DNA from: Glossina fuscipes
Lineage: Eukaryota > Arthropoda > Insecta > Diptera > Glossinidae
DNA: 64,000 nt
Assembly (NCBI RefSeq): GCF_014805625.2
Contig: NW_023998517.1
Span: 1,072,293-1,136,292, forward strand
Direction: 5' to 3'
Part shown: piece by piece, positions 37,985-52,400 of the stretch
Layout: every line of letters starts with the position of its first letter
Position numbering within the stretch: the first letter of the stretch is position 1
Made by a program: the position numbers and the translations under genes
Notes under the pieces: generated by a model
Database searches by the model: none
The model's input: the letters and a program-made list of their open reading frames with translations, nothing else
Told to the model about the DNA's origin: nothing

Positions 37985-39727
37985 AGATTTACCGAAACCA
38001 ATAGCTGTTCCAAGCAACTAGCGTTCGTAAGTTAACTCTTTCATTCTAGCTTTTATTAGAAATTCGTTGCATATTAATTTTTTATATGTGCACGACTTTT
38101 TCCATATGTGGAGAATGAAAGTTGCTTTAAAATGGTAAATTTCTTTTGCTGTAAAGAAGATCACTTATGTTGCAAGTTATGAATTTTCTGAATGTAAGAA
38201 AATTCATAGATTTTTAGATGATTGAAGTTTATCACTATGCTACGTGGTCGTTTTGTTTTCATCAATTTCATTTTATGTGTATGCATAAAATTGCTTTGAA
38301 CTTAAGCGCCAACAATTTGCTTATCTTGTTTAAAAATATTTTCTCGCATATTACATAGCAGTTATTAATTTAGCGATAGAAACCATAAAAATTTAAGTGG
38401 TTGTATATTTTATCTCCTTGTCTTTCATATCGCTTTAAATACCGCGAGACGTATTGTTTAATTAAAATTCTCATACATATGTATACAAGCAAGCTTGCGC
38501 CGACCTTACTAAGCGAGATATATTCGCTTTATACAATTACTTTGTGAATACAAAACACAAAGAGATTGCAAAGCATATATACATAAGTGTCTGTGCATAT
38601 ACATAAACATACATATATATATATATATATATATGTATATGTATAAAGTTAAACGAATCATTTAATAAGATCACAGAAGCGAACTGACAGTCAGACGGAC
38701 AAATAAACAGAGGCTTATACACAAATACTGAGACAAAACAAAAAGCGGAAACCGAAATTACTGATGGCGCTGATAAACTTATTAAAGGCACATAAATGCC
38801 ACCAGAGCAGCAGTGACAATATACTCTTCTGCTGCTGTTTAAAGTGCAGCAAAATTAAATTGTCTCTCGCTCTCTCTCTCTCTCTGTCTTCCTCTCTTTG
38901 TCTTTTCGCTACGATGCTTTATAAGTTTTTACTGTCTGTCTACATGTCTGGCTGTATGTATTTATTATACTTATTGTTGCTTGTAATTGCTGTTCGGAAA
39001 AATTTCGTGAACACATTGAATGTGAAGTTTGATTGACAATTTAAAGATTTCTATCAATAAACACGTTTTTATTCGTCAGAGTCTACCATCAGCCTCAGCG
39101 AAACATAGTAAAGCAGTCGTCAACAGCATAGACATCAGCAGCTTTTTTTTGTTCATTTTTTTTTTTTGTGCCTTGTGGTAAACAGTATCAGCTACAAATT
39201 GTTATGTTGCTGTAACGTTGCTGTTTTCGAGACCGATTACTATAATTTTGGATTCGTTAGTACAATTCTCGATCAATGTATACATACATACACGCACACA
39301 CATACACACATTTATATATATATATATATATACATATATATACATATATATATATATACATATATACAGCGTGTATTGTACATACATATCATTAACTAAT
39401 ATTTGTGTCAATTGTATAATTGAGTATTCAATGCTGTCGTTACATTGTTCTCACTGACGTATTTTTGTATATATTTTTTCTTTTTTTAATTTGAAATTAA
39501 AATGTTTGTTTCATGAGAAGATAATCTGTCATTAAATCCATTTATACATAACTATTTTGTATCATTTGTAACGGATTTAATGTTAAATAGCAATGTAACC
39601 GCTAGAGATCAATGATATCTCTGTGCAAGTAGGAGAACAAAACGGCATGAAATGTAATTTGTACATCAAACACTAAAAAGTGATCAATCCCTGAATACCA
39701 TTCAGTGTAGATTATTCAGATGGAAAA
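37983..39727. other. Non-coding stretch with CT and TA microsatellites
   Basis: No gene. It contains (AT)n at about 38613-38634, a CT-rich tract near 38865-38900 and interrupted (TA)n at about 39312-39365. Confidence 0.6.
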
Positions 39728-39729
39728 TA

Positions 39730-40745
39730 CAAGTGATGAGCAAAATAATATGAACACCCTGCAATATGATACCGCCTGGTTGCATGTTGACAATATTGCT
39801 TCCGTGCGAAGCGTTCATTGTTGACGTGTCAAATTTCAGTGCGTTATGTGCTTTCTTCTGCGTCAATTAAATCCATTCGTGAAATGTGTAATCTCTAAGA
39901 CTTCGAACGGGAGAAAATCATTTGTGCTCAGTTAGCGGAATGTTTCATGAGCGACAGTGTCCACGATCATAAAAACATACACGAATTAAGGCAAAATACC
40001 ATCGGCGAAGAGGAAAACTGATCGAAACCTGAACTTAACTGATAGAGATTGGCGAACACTGAAAACGATTGTCAGCAGACAACATAACATTACCGTGGAG
40101 AAAGTCTCAGCAGAATTTTACACCTACTTAAGCAATGCCATTTTGGCAAAAGCAACAGAGTGAGAGCTCCGCAAGGCTAGCATTCCTGAAAGAGCTCCGG
40201 TTGGGAAACTCTGTATATGTATGGAAGTCTAGAAAAAAAATGGTGCCAAGATCATAAGACCGATGAAGAAGGGCGTTCACATTATTTCCTGAAACCCATC
40301 GGGTTTTTCGATTGCGGAGCCCAAAAGAAGATCCAGGCTGCAGAATGACTATAGTCAAGCTTGGGGGAGGTTTCGTATTTCGCCATATTCCTTATTCCAA
40401 GATAACTATACGCCATAAACACAGACAAAAACGCTCATCCTTGGCTTGAGAACCATCAGAATATCATTAAACAAGTTGCATGACTACCGCAATCGCCTGA
40501 GCATAATATAATTGAACTGTTAAGGGAAAGTTTGGAGCAGATTTTCTTGAATGCATTGATGCATGCTTTGCTACAAAAAGATGCAATGCCTTCGGAAGCT
40601 ATTCAGACTATCAGTTATTCAATCTATCCCGCGAAGAATCGCCGCTGTTCTGCAAGCAAATGGTTGTCCATGGTTGGTTTTCAATAAATAAATATGTAAA
40701 TCTCAAGTGTTCATATGGTTTCGTGCGTTCTATGCACATCCCCTG
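39730..40745 (+). mobile_element. Tc1-like DNA transposon, complete but defective
   Basis: A 1016-bp element flanked by TA on both sides (39728-39729 and 40746-40747), the target duplication of Tc1/mariner transposons. Left end: 'caagtgatgagca', then 'aaataatatgaacacc'. Reverse complement of the right end: 'caggggatgtgca', then 'gaaaccatatgaacac' after about nine extra bases. The ends are therefore imperfect terminal inverted repeats of about 30 bp. It encloses a frame-shifted Tc1-type transposase reading (39884-40691). At about 1.0 kb it is shorter than a typical full Tc1 element (about 1.6 kb), in keeping with internal loss. It has no mobilising capacity of its own. Confidence 0.88.
39884..40691 (+). 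pseudogene. Tc1-family transposase pseudogene
   Basis: The reading needs frame changes and crosses several stops, but the Tc1 landmarks appear in order. They are DFEREKIICAQLA (amino-terminal helix-turn-helix start), LTDRDWRTLKTIV, ELRKASIP, PKEDPGC..VKLGGGFV (the 'HGGG' block), PQSPEHNIIELL (the 'SPDLNPIE' block with the third catalytic residue, E, retained) and the carboxyl end IPRRIAAVLQANG..WLVFNK followed by TAA at 40689-40691. Family knowledge: these enzymes use a DD34E triad. Here I could not place both aspartates, and the region between the GGG and SPE blocks is shortened. The start was taken as the ATG just before the DFER block. It is certainly non-functional. Confidence 0.87.
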
Positions 40746-40747
40746 TA

Positions 40748-41719
40748 CTGAATAACAATAAGGACAAATTGAATTTCAGACTCAAGATTCTCACTCCACA
40801 TTTCTCCGAATTATATTAAAGCGCGTCACGAGTACAGTGATTACGTCAGTGATGTGCTGCATGCCTACAATTTAACCAATTCTTGCGACATTAAGATAAG
40901 CGGACGGATGAATGGCCACGAATTTAAAAGTTTAACCAAGGCCAGCAGGGTGGCACGAAATGACACGAAAGAACTTACTCTGACCATTCATATTACCCTA
41001 AAAAGGGAGATTTTCCTGACTGTTATAGGCAACCTTAATATTTGAAAAACAAATTAAGTTTGAATTACGTTTTGTTGTTGTTTTGGCTGAAAATGGTGAG
41101 GGATCAAGTGAAAGTGGTATAAATTTTTTTTTTATTTTTTCTCTAAAAAGAACAAAAATGCTAACGTCTAGAATATCATAAGAGAAGAATAAAAATCAAA
41201 GGAAAGCAAATAATAATGTGTTGCCTTTTTTTTTTTAGGTGTTACTGCTCCTCTATTTGTTAATAGCGCTTAAGAGGCGGTAACAATTTCCATATCAACA
41301 TCTACATATTCATGAACGTACATAAAGATTAGCTTTATCGCGTTTAGTTTTCTTGAAAAATTTAATATAATTTTCTTTGAAACTTTAGTTTTATTTATAA
41401 ACTTTACATTTAACACGAATGTGAATAAATGATATAGCGTTTGCACGTGTGTGCGTGTATAAATTGTAAATGTAATTTTTTTTAACAAGATTTTCTGCTA
41501 GCAAAGTAAACAAAAGCGCCACATAACAACTGTGTTCACCGCACACACATGCATACGCACATACACATACACACGCACACACACGCCAACCAAAAACCTA
41601 TTCAAATAAATGCGAACTTTTATATGTATATGTATATGTTTGTGGGCATATTGAATGGAGCCTTTCGCGCAAAGTCACGAACGGTATACCGTTGTACACA
41701 TAGGCAAGCATATATATAC

Positions 41720-41758
<39 letters not shown>

Positions 41759-42532
41759 CATATACATCTGCATGTACGTAGAGAAAATCCTTTGAATAAA
41801 CATAAGTTAACATGTGCGCGAAATATAAAACTCCACAGAAAATGGATAACAATATGCGACTGGTTGGTTAATTTTCAGTAAATATGTCATAATGTAAATA
41901 AAGAATAACCGTAGTGTAGTAGTAATTTTTTTTTTTTTTTTAGTTATAAATCCTCCATTGTTGTTGTTGTTGCTATTGGTGTTCTTGTTTAATTAAGTTA
42001 TTTACAATCCACTAAGATTTTCCTCTAGTTAGTCTAAAAAATATTGAACTTTATTGAAGGTTTGAATGTCAATAAATCAAGTAAATCAAAAGTGTTAGTA
42101 TTTATGGGCATTTGGAAAATGGAATGCTCGTCAAAGGCTTAATATTTTTTAGCCATCATATAATATCGTAAAATATATTCATATTTAATTATATATTAAT
42201 TTGGTTAAATAAGCAAAGCTATATAAAGCAGAGCAAACAAAAATGCATTTCTGTGGTGCGGTGCGGTTATAAACCAAAAACACCGTTATACACTTGCACA
42301 TACAATCATGCATATATACACGTACACATATCTATAACTTAAACTTTACCTAATTTGCTTGTTTTTTTTTTTTTTTGCTTTATGTATTTATTCATTTTTT
42401 TTTGTTTCTTTTGAAGCACTAAGCACCACCATTACCATCACAACCTTAACTGATTTGTTGTTGCTATGAATGTTTAAAATTTATTTAATGTTTTTTTATC
42501 TTTTATTTCAGTTTTTTTCTGTTAATGTAATA
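40748..42532. other. Non-coding stretch with microsatellites
   Basis: No gene. It contains (AC)-rich sequence near 41540-41585, (TA)n at about 41721-41752, T-rich tracts near 41127-41140, 41928-41941 and 42361-42376, and a TTG run near 41959-41972. Confidence 0.6.
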
Positions 42533-42580
42533 AAAAAGAAAAAAAAAAAAAAAAGTAAGGGAAAAAAAGTTTACAAAAAC

Positions 42581-42609
<29 letters not shown>
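42533..42609. repeat. Interrupted poly-A tract
   Basis: Long A runs (about 42539-42554 and 42582-42609) are separated by a 'gtaaggg...gtttac' spacer. The K-rich open frame over it is composition only. Confidence 0.9.
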
Positions 42610-42612
<3 letters not shown>

Positions 42613-45600
42613 CATGTTAACACGCAAACACATAACTAAGATTCTGAACAAAACTCCTCGTGTCGGCGATATTGTTAAGGTTTTATGCGCACACATCTAA
42701 TGGAAGCCTTCACTTTTCATACTTACATTATATTTATATATATACACACATATATATATATATATATATATACATATGCATATATGTGCATAGACAAATA
42801 TGTAACTATAAAAACAACATGTACAATTTATCTAAGCATACACGTACACGCGTTTTGTACTACACATACACAATACTGCAGTATATGTATGTATATGAGT
42901 ACGCTTTGCCGTATAGCGGCCATTATCAAATAACATGTAATTCAAATAAAATATCTTTAATATAAAGAAAAACATGTTAGAAAACCCAATAATGAAATAC
43001 TTGATTATAGTGGAAATTAGTCGTAGATTTCCATCTATTAAGTTTTTCTTTACATTTTCATTTTCTTCCATATTGCTAGATACCAACACCACTTATACCT
43101 ATACCTCTCTTATACTAGGTGGCTTTCTTTATTATCTCATTATCATAAACTTTGCTTTTCACTTATTGCTTATAATAAGCAGGTGCTCTCTTCGAAATTA
43201 TTTGCATAAACATCAATTCATTTAAACACTTTGTCAAGAGCTTTGCCCTTAAGACCCTTAAGAAGACGAAGCGCGCAAGCAACGAAATTTCCCTGATGTA
43301 ATGGAATATTTCATGTTCGACGGCGAGTACATAATTATAACACTCGCAAACAAAATTAGAGTAATTTAATAAACTATTTACAGGAGAGCATTCCTCTGCA
43401 AGCATTAATGATCCATAATATTCGTGCTTTTGCTTGCCCTTTCAGCAAAAGAAAAAAATTTTTCTCCTCAGTTCTTTTTTTTTTTTTTTGCTCGCTAACA
43501 CCAAGTTATAATTAGGTTGTTACTTCATTTGTAAGACAATCCAGGCAACTCTCTACGTGAACGGTGAGGATTATTATAAGATTCTAAGCTAGATTCGTGT
43601 ATGCGCTCTTTCCTTATAAATCTTGTTTGGCTTGAAAACATCATTAGCCCTAATCATACCAAGCATTTTTGTAGCGAACCATACCACGATGTGATTCTCA
43701 GTCACTTAAAAAAAACTGTTAAAAGACACCTAAGTTAAAAAATCTAAAAATCTTATTATTTTATAATTTACGTTCCCAAGTCAATGTCTCTTCGGAAGTC
43801 ACCAAGGCCAAGTCCTTTGAAGAAGGATTGCTTGCATGTTCGCCGTGAAAATGTGAAACTTTCACAGAATTAAAAAGCTCTTTCTCGTAAACCATGTAAG
43901 TTAGCTTAACATGAGGAAGAATACGTAGCATTTACATAGAATCCCTCGAAGCTTTCGTTCTTGCTTATAATTCGTTTTTTTTATAAACATTTATATCGCT
44001 TGCAATTACAAATTATTTAAATTGAATTATTATTTATAGTTTAGAGCAACCCTAGACTATCGCAATACGTCACTGCCCTTATTAAATCTCATTTACCAAA
44101 ACTATATCATATGATATGCCATCTAATGATATGTTCTACCTGATGATTTACGTTCTACGGTCTATTTTAAAACCTTTCGAAATCTATGAAAGCCGAAAAA
44201 TTTGCAATACTTATGCCGTTAAGGTCAAAAAGCTTTCAGAATAAATTTCCTATTTATTTATTAATTCAGTGTCGTGGTACAAGCCATCCAGATCAACAGT
44301 TACAGAATTACACATCACACCACCAGAATCGGCTCAAGAGCTAAACTATGTGAAAAGAAATCAAATAAATAGCAAACTGCAAGAGCAATGCATTCCCATT
44401 CTCCAATTACTGCATATTTACAAATTAAGTCAATCCAAGCAATCAATTATGTAAGAACTTACTATAGTCTCGGATAATCAAATCAGAGTATAAATCAGAA
44501 GAAAGTACTTTCTAAGCCTAAAAATTTCAATCTCAGAAGGCGTCTGTGTAAAAACACGCCCGATTTACCTTAATTTGGGGAAACCCTTAAGTATGCGAAT
44601 TGTAGTTTTTTTTTTTTTTTGAAAGTGCTTACGACTACAAATAAAACACAAGTCAACCGCTATGTGGCAAACTTCTATCATCGAATGTATTGTAATTTTA
44701 CTCCAAAATTTGATTCGAAAGACATATATACGAATAATATATGGACTTGGGAATTCCTTGTCGTACCCTATATGCTGAACACTAAAGTCACTGCGTTACT
44801 GAAGCCTGAGTTCGGTAGAACATTAAATATTGGAAAGATCTGGTTTCCTTGTCATACATGTTATTAGAAGCCAAACTAATTCTTACGCTAACGCCCGGGT
44901 TCAGTAGAAAGTCAAAATAAAACAATTTGAACCTTGACAAACCTATTACCCATACTTGAGCTTTTAAGGGCTTAATATAAACTTTAGGTTAATAGAAACC
45001 TTCAGTTTGACTAACCGATGAATTGTTTGTCAGGCACCTTTTTAGCAAAACTATTGATTGACAGTGGAATGGAAAGGGACACAAATCCACACACTTTTAA
45101 ATATAAATAAAACCCTGAACCCTGAAAAGCCGTTTTTTTCTATTTGGATTTCGGTAAATCTTGTCAGTCAGTGGCAGCCTCTCATTAGTTACTTATGATG
45201 TAACTAAATTTATATATTTTTTATTTGGTAGGTATAAAAATCGTTTTATTTTTATTTTAGCAGATATCGTGAAAATCGCGCTCTTAACTTGACTGACACA
45301 TAGCCCGACACACGAACACACTTAAATCAGTCTGGAAAGTTAAAGACGAGAAATTTTGTGAAGTGGGTTTTGTTTACAAAAACAAAACACACAAAACAAA
45401 AAAGTGAATTAAAAACGAAGTGAACTTTTACCTAAATTTTATTTTTATATATATATATATATATATGTACATAGTCTTTGCATTTATATACTTGATTATG
45501 TGTACATAAGGAGAGGGAAACATCTTTTCTCGATAATAACGAGCAGCAAGCAGACTTTGCCTGATGTTAATAAAATCTTATTGAAACTTGTTAAAATAAA

Positions 45601-47003
45601 AATCTGTACGAGTGTACATATCATCACACATGCATATGTATATGTATAAATATATATATAACGTTAATATGATATAGAATTATTCAATTTCTATACAAAA
45701 AAAAATAATTGTGAATTTGCACAGACGGACGGAGCGTATATTAATAAACTGTTCATTGAAAGAAACAAACAAGCGACCAACACAGAAAGAAGGGAAGAAA
45801 AAAAAAGCAAGTTACAACTAAAATGTTATATGAATAAATTTCCATAAAATATATTTTTTATAAGGGTGGGGCATACTAATTATGTCATTTCCATTGTACA
45901 GACTCGTAAATACATTTCATTTACGCATGTAACTCTAACTTGCGGAGCGCGTTGATTCGATTTGTCCAATTGTAGGCATCTGTTCGTTCATACTTATTGC
46001 TAAATTCATTAAATCATAAGAATTCAGTTAGAAAATCAAAATTTTTTATATAAAACACATGTATGTGGCTTTTTCAGGGTTGCATTTAAAGATTCAGTTA
46101 ATCACACACAAAAATAAATAAAACATACCCACACAGACTTGGAAAATTTTGGGTATATAAAATTGAGTCCAAGCTTTTAACAAAATCGGCTTCAGTCATT
46201 GCGTAGATAGGAGAACAATCAACCATAAATATTAAGCAATTTACTGGGTTTCGTTTATCAACTTGTAGATTGTGGCGTTTTTTAATGCCCATAACAGTAG
46301 TTTATAAGAATGTCATAATAATTGTGCCTTTCGAAATACCCTTCGAAGACCGTTTAAGGAAATTTGTAATAGTGTGCAGACGCCAATTCCAGGTTATCAA
46401 CTCACTAATCGGATAGCTGAAGGAGTAGACTTGAAGACAACCTCATCATCAAAGCATTACTTGAATATTCAGTTAAGAAATTGATTGCTTTCCATTTTAA
46501 AAACCAAAACTGTATGCGTCAAACTAGGCTTTTTGCCGCAAGCTCGCATACGCATAAGTTTCCATTACAAGTAAAAGGTGAATGAATGAAAATGAAAGAG
46601 ACATAGTTTAATCATATCGATGCCTTTCACTTCTCTTGAAACGTCATTCTGTGTGTGGATTAAAAAGTCATCGTTTGTAGCTTAATAGATTTAGTAGTTC
46701 ATCGATCCACGCATTTCGGGATACATGACCACAATATTAGCTGACTGACCGTTCTAATAACGTGTTTAAACTAGGCATGCATAGGAAAAAATTATTAAGA
46801 TATTTGTTTCGCACAATGCCGGCGAAATGATTTCCGGCGGTATTAACCTGACACCACACACAACCACAAATGTGGTAAAACATGTATGCAACACCAAGGC
46901 AGAATTGAGATAGAATCACCTTTCGTGTTGCCAATCGACTCGGAATTGTTTTGAATGTTCGGAACTCCTTCATAATAGAGTTGTTTTGGATGAGGTCAAC
47001 AGG
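42610..47003. other. Non-coding AT-rich stretch
   Basis: No gene. It contains (TA)n at about 42751-42771, T-runs near 43472-43490 and 44606-44620, and (TA)n near 45449-45466. A small inverted pair 'gccgg...ccggc' occurs near 46818-46838. Frames of up to about 100 codons were read without a match. Confidence 0.55.
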
Positions 47004-47200
47004 TATTTTTATATCCTACACGACTTGCGGTACCGAGGTATATTAAGTTATGCGGATATGTTTAAATTCAGAAATAGACCCACGGCCTCGCATATTTTGT
47101 GTTCAACGTATGAGTCGTAATTTTTGAGATATTTTGATGGAATGTGCTTTGGCCGAAGCACGAGTGCTACAGAAAATGGTTTCGATCGAATCACTATTTC
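47004..47200 (+). mobile_element. TATACC-type dispersed repeat, short plus relic
   Basis: It opens with 'atttttatatcctacac', then 'accgaggtatattaagtt' and 'tttaaattcagaaata'. This is the arrangement of the fly TATACC...GGTATA repeats just inside their left end. Further on, 'gagatattttgatgg' matches the repeat at 1.4 kb ('gaggtattttgatg' on the minus strand), which suggests that the two repeat families share parts. The limits are approximate and nothing is coded. Confidence 0.5.
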
Positions 47201-49200
47201 AACCACTTCCTATCTAATGTGTTATTGTGAAAAGTCGTTTATAAATAGCTGTAATAGGCAAAATGGTGTAGCATATTTAATCAGTGTTAACTGTTAACTT
47301 TCAAAGATGTCCTATGAAAAACATCGATTTATGATTTCATTATATACATACGGAATAAATTATGTCGTGAAAATAAAGCTTCATTAATAAATACAGCAAA
47401 GCGAGTCAGCATGTATCTTAAATATACCTGCGAGGAACAACAAATTTTTTTATTCTCTCTCGATTCATATCGCGACATTCAGCTATTCGGCTATTATAAG
47501 GTTCATTATTTTTTAAACTTTTGAGATAATTGCCAATGATGGGACAATATCAAATTCCCAATGTAGTAATGCCAGTTTATTGTTTGACTATCATGATCAT
47601 AATAAGGAAAGATTCTAGTGATGATTTTCGAAAGACAACGAAGTATCATTTTTTTGGTTTTTTTTTTTCTTTTAATATGTTTAATACGTTGTGTACTCTC
47701 TTGCTTTTTTTTTTTCATTTGTTGTTTTGTTCTCATATACACAACTACGTATGGACATTTACATATGATGCACATCTATCAGTGTGTGCATGAACAATAA
47801 ATACATAGACATGCTCTTAGACAACTACATATAGCAGTAGTTTGTTAAGTGAGTGTAAGCGCGTGTTGAAAGCGACATTTTGACTGACACTTTTCTTGCA
47901 TATTGTTTACTATGGAAACTGAAAGCATTGTCGTAACTATGTATGTATGTATATATATATATATATATATGTACACATATATATAAGCATTTTTTTTGCA
48001 GATACCTATACGTACAATATGTGCATTTTCACATGATTGTGTGTACACTTAAGCACATACTTGTTTAAAAAACAAGGAAAAAAGAAACTATCTCCATCGA
48101 AATGACATCCATGTTTGTACAAATACAGCTGCAAAAACGTACATGCACGTATATGTATATGTTTACAAATTCGTATGTCTCACATGTTTATGCGAGCTCT
48201 CACATTAGATATCACTGCTATGTTTTTCTCACATTTTGTTTTCTGTTTTTTTTTTTTCGTTTTTCATTTTTTTTCTTTTTAATGTTTTTTATTTAATTTT
48301 TTTTATTTTGTTTTCATGCAGATATAGTAAACTTTGCTAACTGTTTGTTGTTGGAAAGTGACGTTTTAGCAACATAGACTTCAGACTTTAGCATATTTTG
48401 TTTGTTTTTATTATATTTGTTGTTTGTTTTGTTTACGTTTATACAAACACATTTACTTACACGTTGCACATCCAAGAATTGACATAAGAAAAAAAAAAAA
48501 ACAACAACTTCGCCTATTAAATAACCGTTTTCCATATTATATGACCGTTGTGACGATAATCTTCATCACAGAAGCTTTTATTAAATTTTTTTATTATCAA
48601 TACACACATATACACATTAATAAATGCATATATGTAAATATATTATATATAAAAAGATATGTAAAGAGAAATATATTGTTGACATTGAATAAAACAGTTT
48701 GGTTGATATTGTAATTTATTCGTTAAAAACAAAATAGAAAAAAAGAAAAAAATGAACAACAATACTTAGATACATATATACATAAGTATTGCATGACGTT
48801 CAAAAACACAAATGTTGTTCACTGCATTTATTTTTGTGTGTTTTTATTTATTTTCTATTATATCTCGATTTTAACACCATCACTTGTACTTTGATTTGTT
48901 GCAAATAATTATTTGAAAAAAAAAAAAAAAACACCAAAACGAAAAAATCAGAAAAATTTGTTAGTAAAGTTAATTGCTTTAATGCACAATATTTTACGTA
49001 TAATAGAGCTGTCAGTGTCACACCTGTCGTTGTAATCTGTTCACCAGCGTAACATCGCAACATCGTAGAAATATTATCTAACGTGAGCATCTCTAGACAC
49101 ACACGCATTCGTTTACTTGGAAACAAGAGTATTTTTTTTTCCTTTTTTTTGTTCATAACATTTTCTTGTGTGTACCGAAAGAAAGAAATCTACTAAGGTT
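47201..49200. other. Non-coding stretch with TA and poly-T/A tracts
   Basis: No gene. It contains T-rich tracts near 47658-47670, 47706-47716 and 48248-48305, (AT)n at about 47950-47970 and poly-A near 48488-48501 and 48916-48931. Confidence 0.6.
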
Positions 49201-49204
49201 CTTA

Positions 49205-49470
49205 AATTCGTCGAATTGGACGTAACCAGTTAACGATGTCGACCTCTTTAGCGACATACTCGCTCGTATACTCATCAAATGTAGAGTATGTGTGATATGA
49301 AATTGTGTTATATTTGTGTTATATATTTGTGTAAGATTTTCTAAAATGCATTATTGTGGCAAATACACATTCATTACGATGAAATGTTACGAGAAAATCC
49401 GATAGGGGCGGATGGACAGATTATAACGTATATATTCGTCATACTCAGTTAATTGGTTGAAAAGCATTCA
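49205..49470. repeat. Two-copy dispersed repeat, copy 1
   Basis: The spelling 'gtcgacctctttagcgacat' followed by 'actcg...tatactcatcaaatg' (about 49237-49281) matches 'gtcgagttctttagcgattt' plus 'actcgtatattcgtcaaacg' at about 59252-59292, same orientation. About 130 bases on, both also have 'gcggatggac' or 'cggacggatggacgga', then 'agttaatt' or 'agctaactagtt'. This is probably a decayed transposable element; class unknown. Confidence 0.6.
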
Positions 49471-52400
49471 GTTCAACTATGACCTTCATTCCCGGAACCT
49501 CATATGAAAATGGCGATAATTTTCTTGAAAATCGCACTGTTTTATCGCTTCGAAATAAAATCGAGAATTTGCTTATATTAAGCGGTCGAAATAATTGAAA
49601 AAACAAAAAGAAATTTCAAAGATCGAATGAAACGAAAATTACTATCTTAACCTATGGCGAACAACAAGAATCGCTAAATAAATTAAAAGAGGAGTGTCAT
49701 GCTAAAAGAAGAGAAAAGAAGTTATGTTCGACTACGACCTAATCTTTTGCTATCTACCTACAGTTTGTTTCTAGCATGAATGCACTATCAGAATAACAGA
49801 TAATGAAAGCGTAAAGATTCCACTGCAATGCTAAACATGATTGTTGGCTCCGCTTAGGCTCATACGGATCCATATGATTTGTAGACAGCACCAGTCTTCA
49901 AACAAATGTTTGAAGATTTCATGACAATTCGATCAATAGTATATAAGGTGCAGTATGCCGGTGTTGGAGAAATGCTACTTTTTTGGCGGGCTTGGAGGTG
50001 TTTCGTCGGTTGCTATCTTGCTTGCTGGCGGCTGAGTGTTGACTTAACTTTTTCGTTGTTGTGATCAGCACATATCGCATGCAAAAATCTTTTTATAGAA
50101 TCTTTCTGTGAGAATGTTATATTTCTTTAAGGCGGCTTATCGTTCGAGAATAGACTGTAACGACACTCATGGTTTGCTATGCAATCGAGCCCTTCCGTTT
50201 CCATTACACATTATTCTTATAGTACACTTACACTAAAGACGTGTAGTTTAATAGGTGGATAGGTGGCCCCAGCTTCTATCATTCAAGCTTGTCAATAATA
50301 CATGCACTTACCGGATTATTCTACACGTGAGAGACATCAAGCAAGTCTCAAGGCATTTTTTTCTGGGCTATTTGTGGATCTTAACAACCATGTTCGCTAG
50401 TAAGACGAATATCGGCCGTTTTTTATGACTCTGGCTTCGGAATACTGAAGTGGATGCGAAATTATGATAACGAAAGCAAGAAAGTGACCAATCACAACGC
50501 CAGAGTACATCCCTAAGTCTCTTTTTACTTTTTATAACAGATACATAAAAAAAAATGTATAATAGTTTCTCCCTTTTCACATGTACAACACGAGGAAATT
50601 TCAAATATCTTCCTAACTTTATATAAAGCGGAAAGAATCTTGAGAAGATTTTCTCAGTAAAAATCTTTTGAACGTGTGTTGCTCTAGTGTCTCAATTTAA
50701 ATGAAAAATACGATAAAATTTATAAAAAATTGTATAAATTAACTAACTAAAATCAAGTATCATTATCTTAACGATCATTGCAAATCATATGCTGTGCGCG
50801 TTAAGCATGAAAACTTAATTGTGTTTAATGTTATTCTAGGAATTTCCTTATCAATGGAAACCGTTTTTATAATTTGTTCATAATTACAAAAAGACTGGTT
50901 TCAGTTAATTAGATTTACATGATATTAAATTTTAATTATAGCTTACGGTGTGAATATCAGCGATTATAAGTAATTAATTTTTTAAACTAAATTTTTAACG
51001 CAAACTATGATACTAATGGCAAGCTGGCTGCCCATCTTCTTCCGCTTACAATTCGGTGAAGCTCTTTGAAGATCAATCACTTACTTAAATTGCGAGTAAA
51101 TGTCCTATAGATCTAAAGACTATTGTTCATTTTAATTATTTATACAAGCGAGAAATGTTTATAGAATTCATTGCAGGGAACTAACTGAAACAGGCACTAA
51201 CGCACGTAATGTACATATTTCTAGCAAGTATGAATTCAGCAAAGCAAGCCAACGGTTTTATGTGTTTACTTGAACTAACCTAACATTAGCATCCTAACTA
51301 TTTGCTCACTGGGGCCAGGATTAGTGCAAGACATATCTGGCACTGAGTGACCCTTGTCTGGTGAACAGGACAGGCATGATGAGTCACCTTTGTTACTCAA
51401 TGAAACTCTACTTAAACAGCATAAAAGCTGGCTACATAAGTCTGGTTACATTTCCAAACATATTACTGATCTGAAATACTGGAAAAACTTAATCACCAGT
51501 GTCAGTACCGTAATAGATGATAATATTGCACAGAAAAGAAACTTCATAGTTATCGACTTGACGTCTTATTTAGGCCGTTGTCTTGCTGCTGTTTGCCTCT
51601 TCCGCGCACATATCAATATACATAGAAAATTGCTTTAAAAAATATGTAAAGACGTGCGGAGTCGAACCCATTAGGTTAGCCTTAGTCTTCGCTTCGTCCA
51701 AAATTTTATCCAAAATTTTCTTAAACAGCCTCTCTTTCACTTCTTGTTAAGCATTTATTTTGAATACATCCTATGAAGAGAAAGGGAAAACCGATATAAA
51801 AACAAAAACAAAAAAACCAATCCAGCAAAAAGCAATTCTCTGTATCGCAGCAGAGTAATGTAAATGAAAACAGAAAATATATTGAAAAAAAAAAAGACTG
51901 AAAAACAAAAATAATAAAGAAAAAAAAAATGCGCAAAGTATGAGCAAAAATGATTTATTGCCAGCTATGATGGCTATGGTGATGAGGATGATGGTTGGCT
52001 GACTAGTTAAACGGTTGGTTTGCAGGTTCCATAATTTCAACTAAAGAGTAGTCTGGCTGCTATACTAAGTAGTTGTGCGCTCTGCCTGACATAGAGAAGC
52101 ATGTAAACTGTAGACTTAACGCCGTTCTGCATGTGCATCTATGTTTATATGTTTATACATACAAGTAAATTATTTTTGCGCTAATTATTTATTATAAACA
52201 GTCGAACACAAAATTAATTTATTTACCCACAATTGCTACCCAATTGCTTTCACATCCGCGTTATATACAAATTGGGCTAAATGTTTAAGTTATTCACGTT
52301 TGTTCTTGCTCCCAGGCGTTACTATCAAGTATCATTTTAAATCATTCCTATTAAACCCAATTATAATCATATATCGTATTTTCGAACAAGGAAAAAATGA

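Noticed and set aside
51354..51638. 94-codon frame with protein-like composition
   Set aside because: No family recognised, begins on a non-ATG codon, no splice or promoter signals, and length compatible with chance.
51650..51700. 'ggagtcgaaccc', a perfect complement of a tRNA B box
   Set aside because: Flanking bases do not pair as a T stem and no A box lies at a suitable distance.
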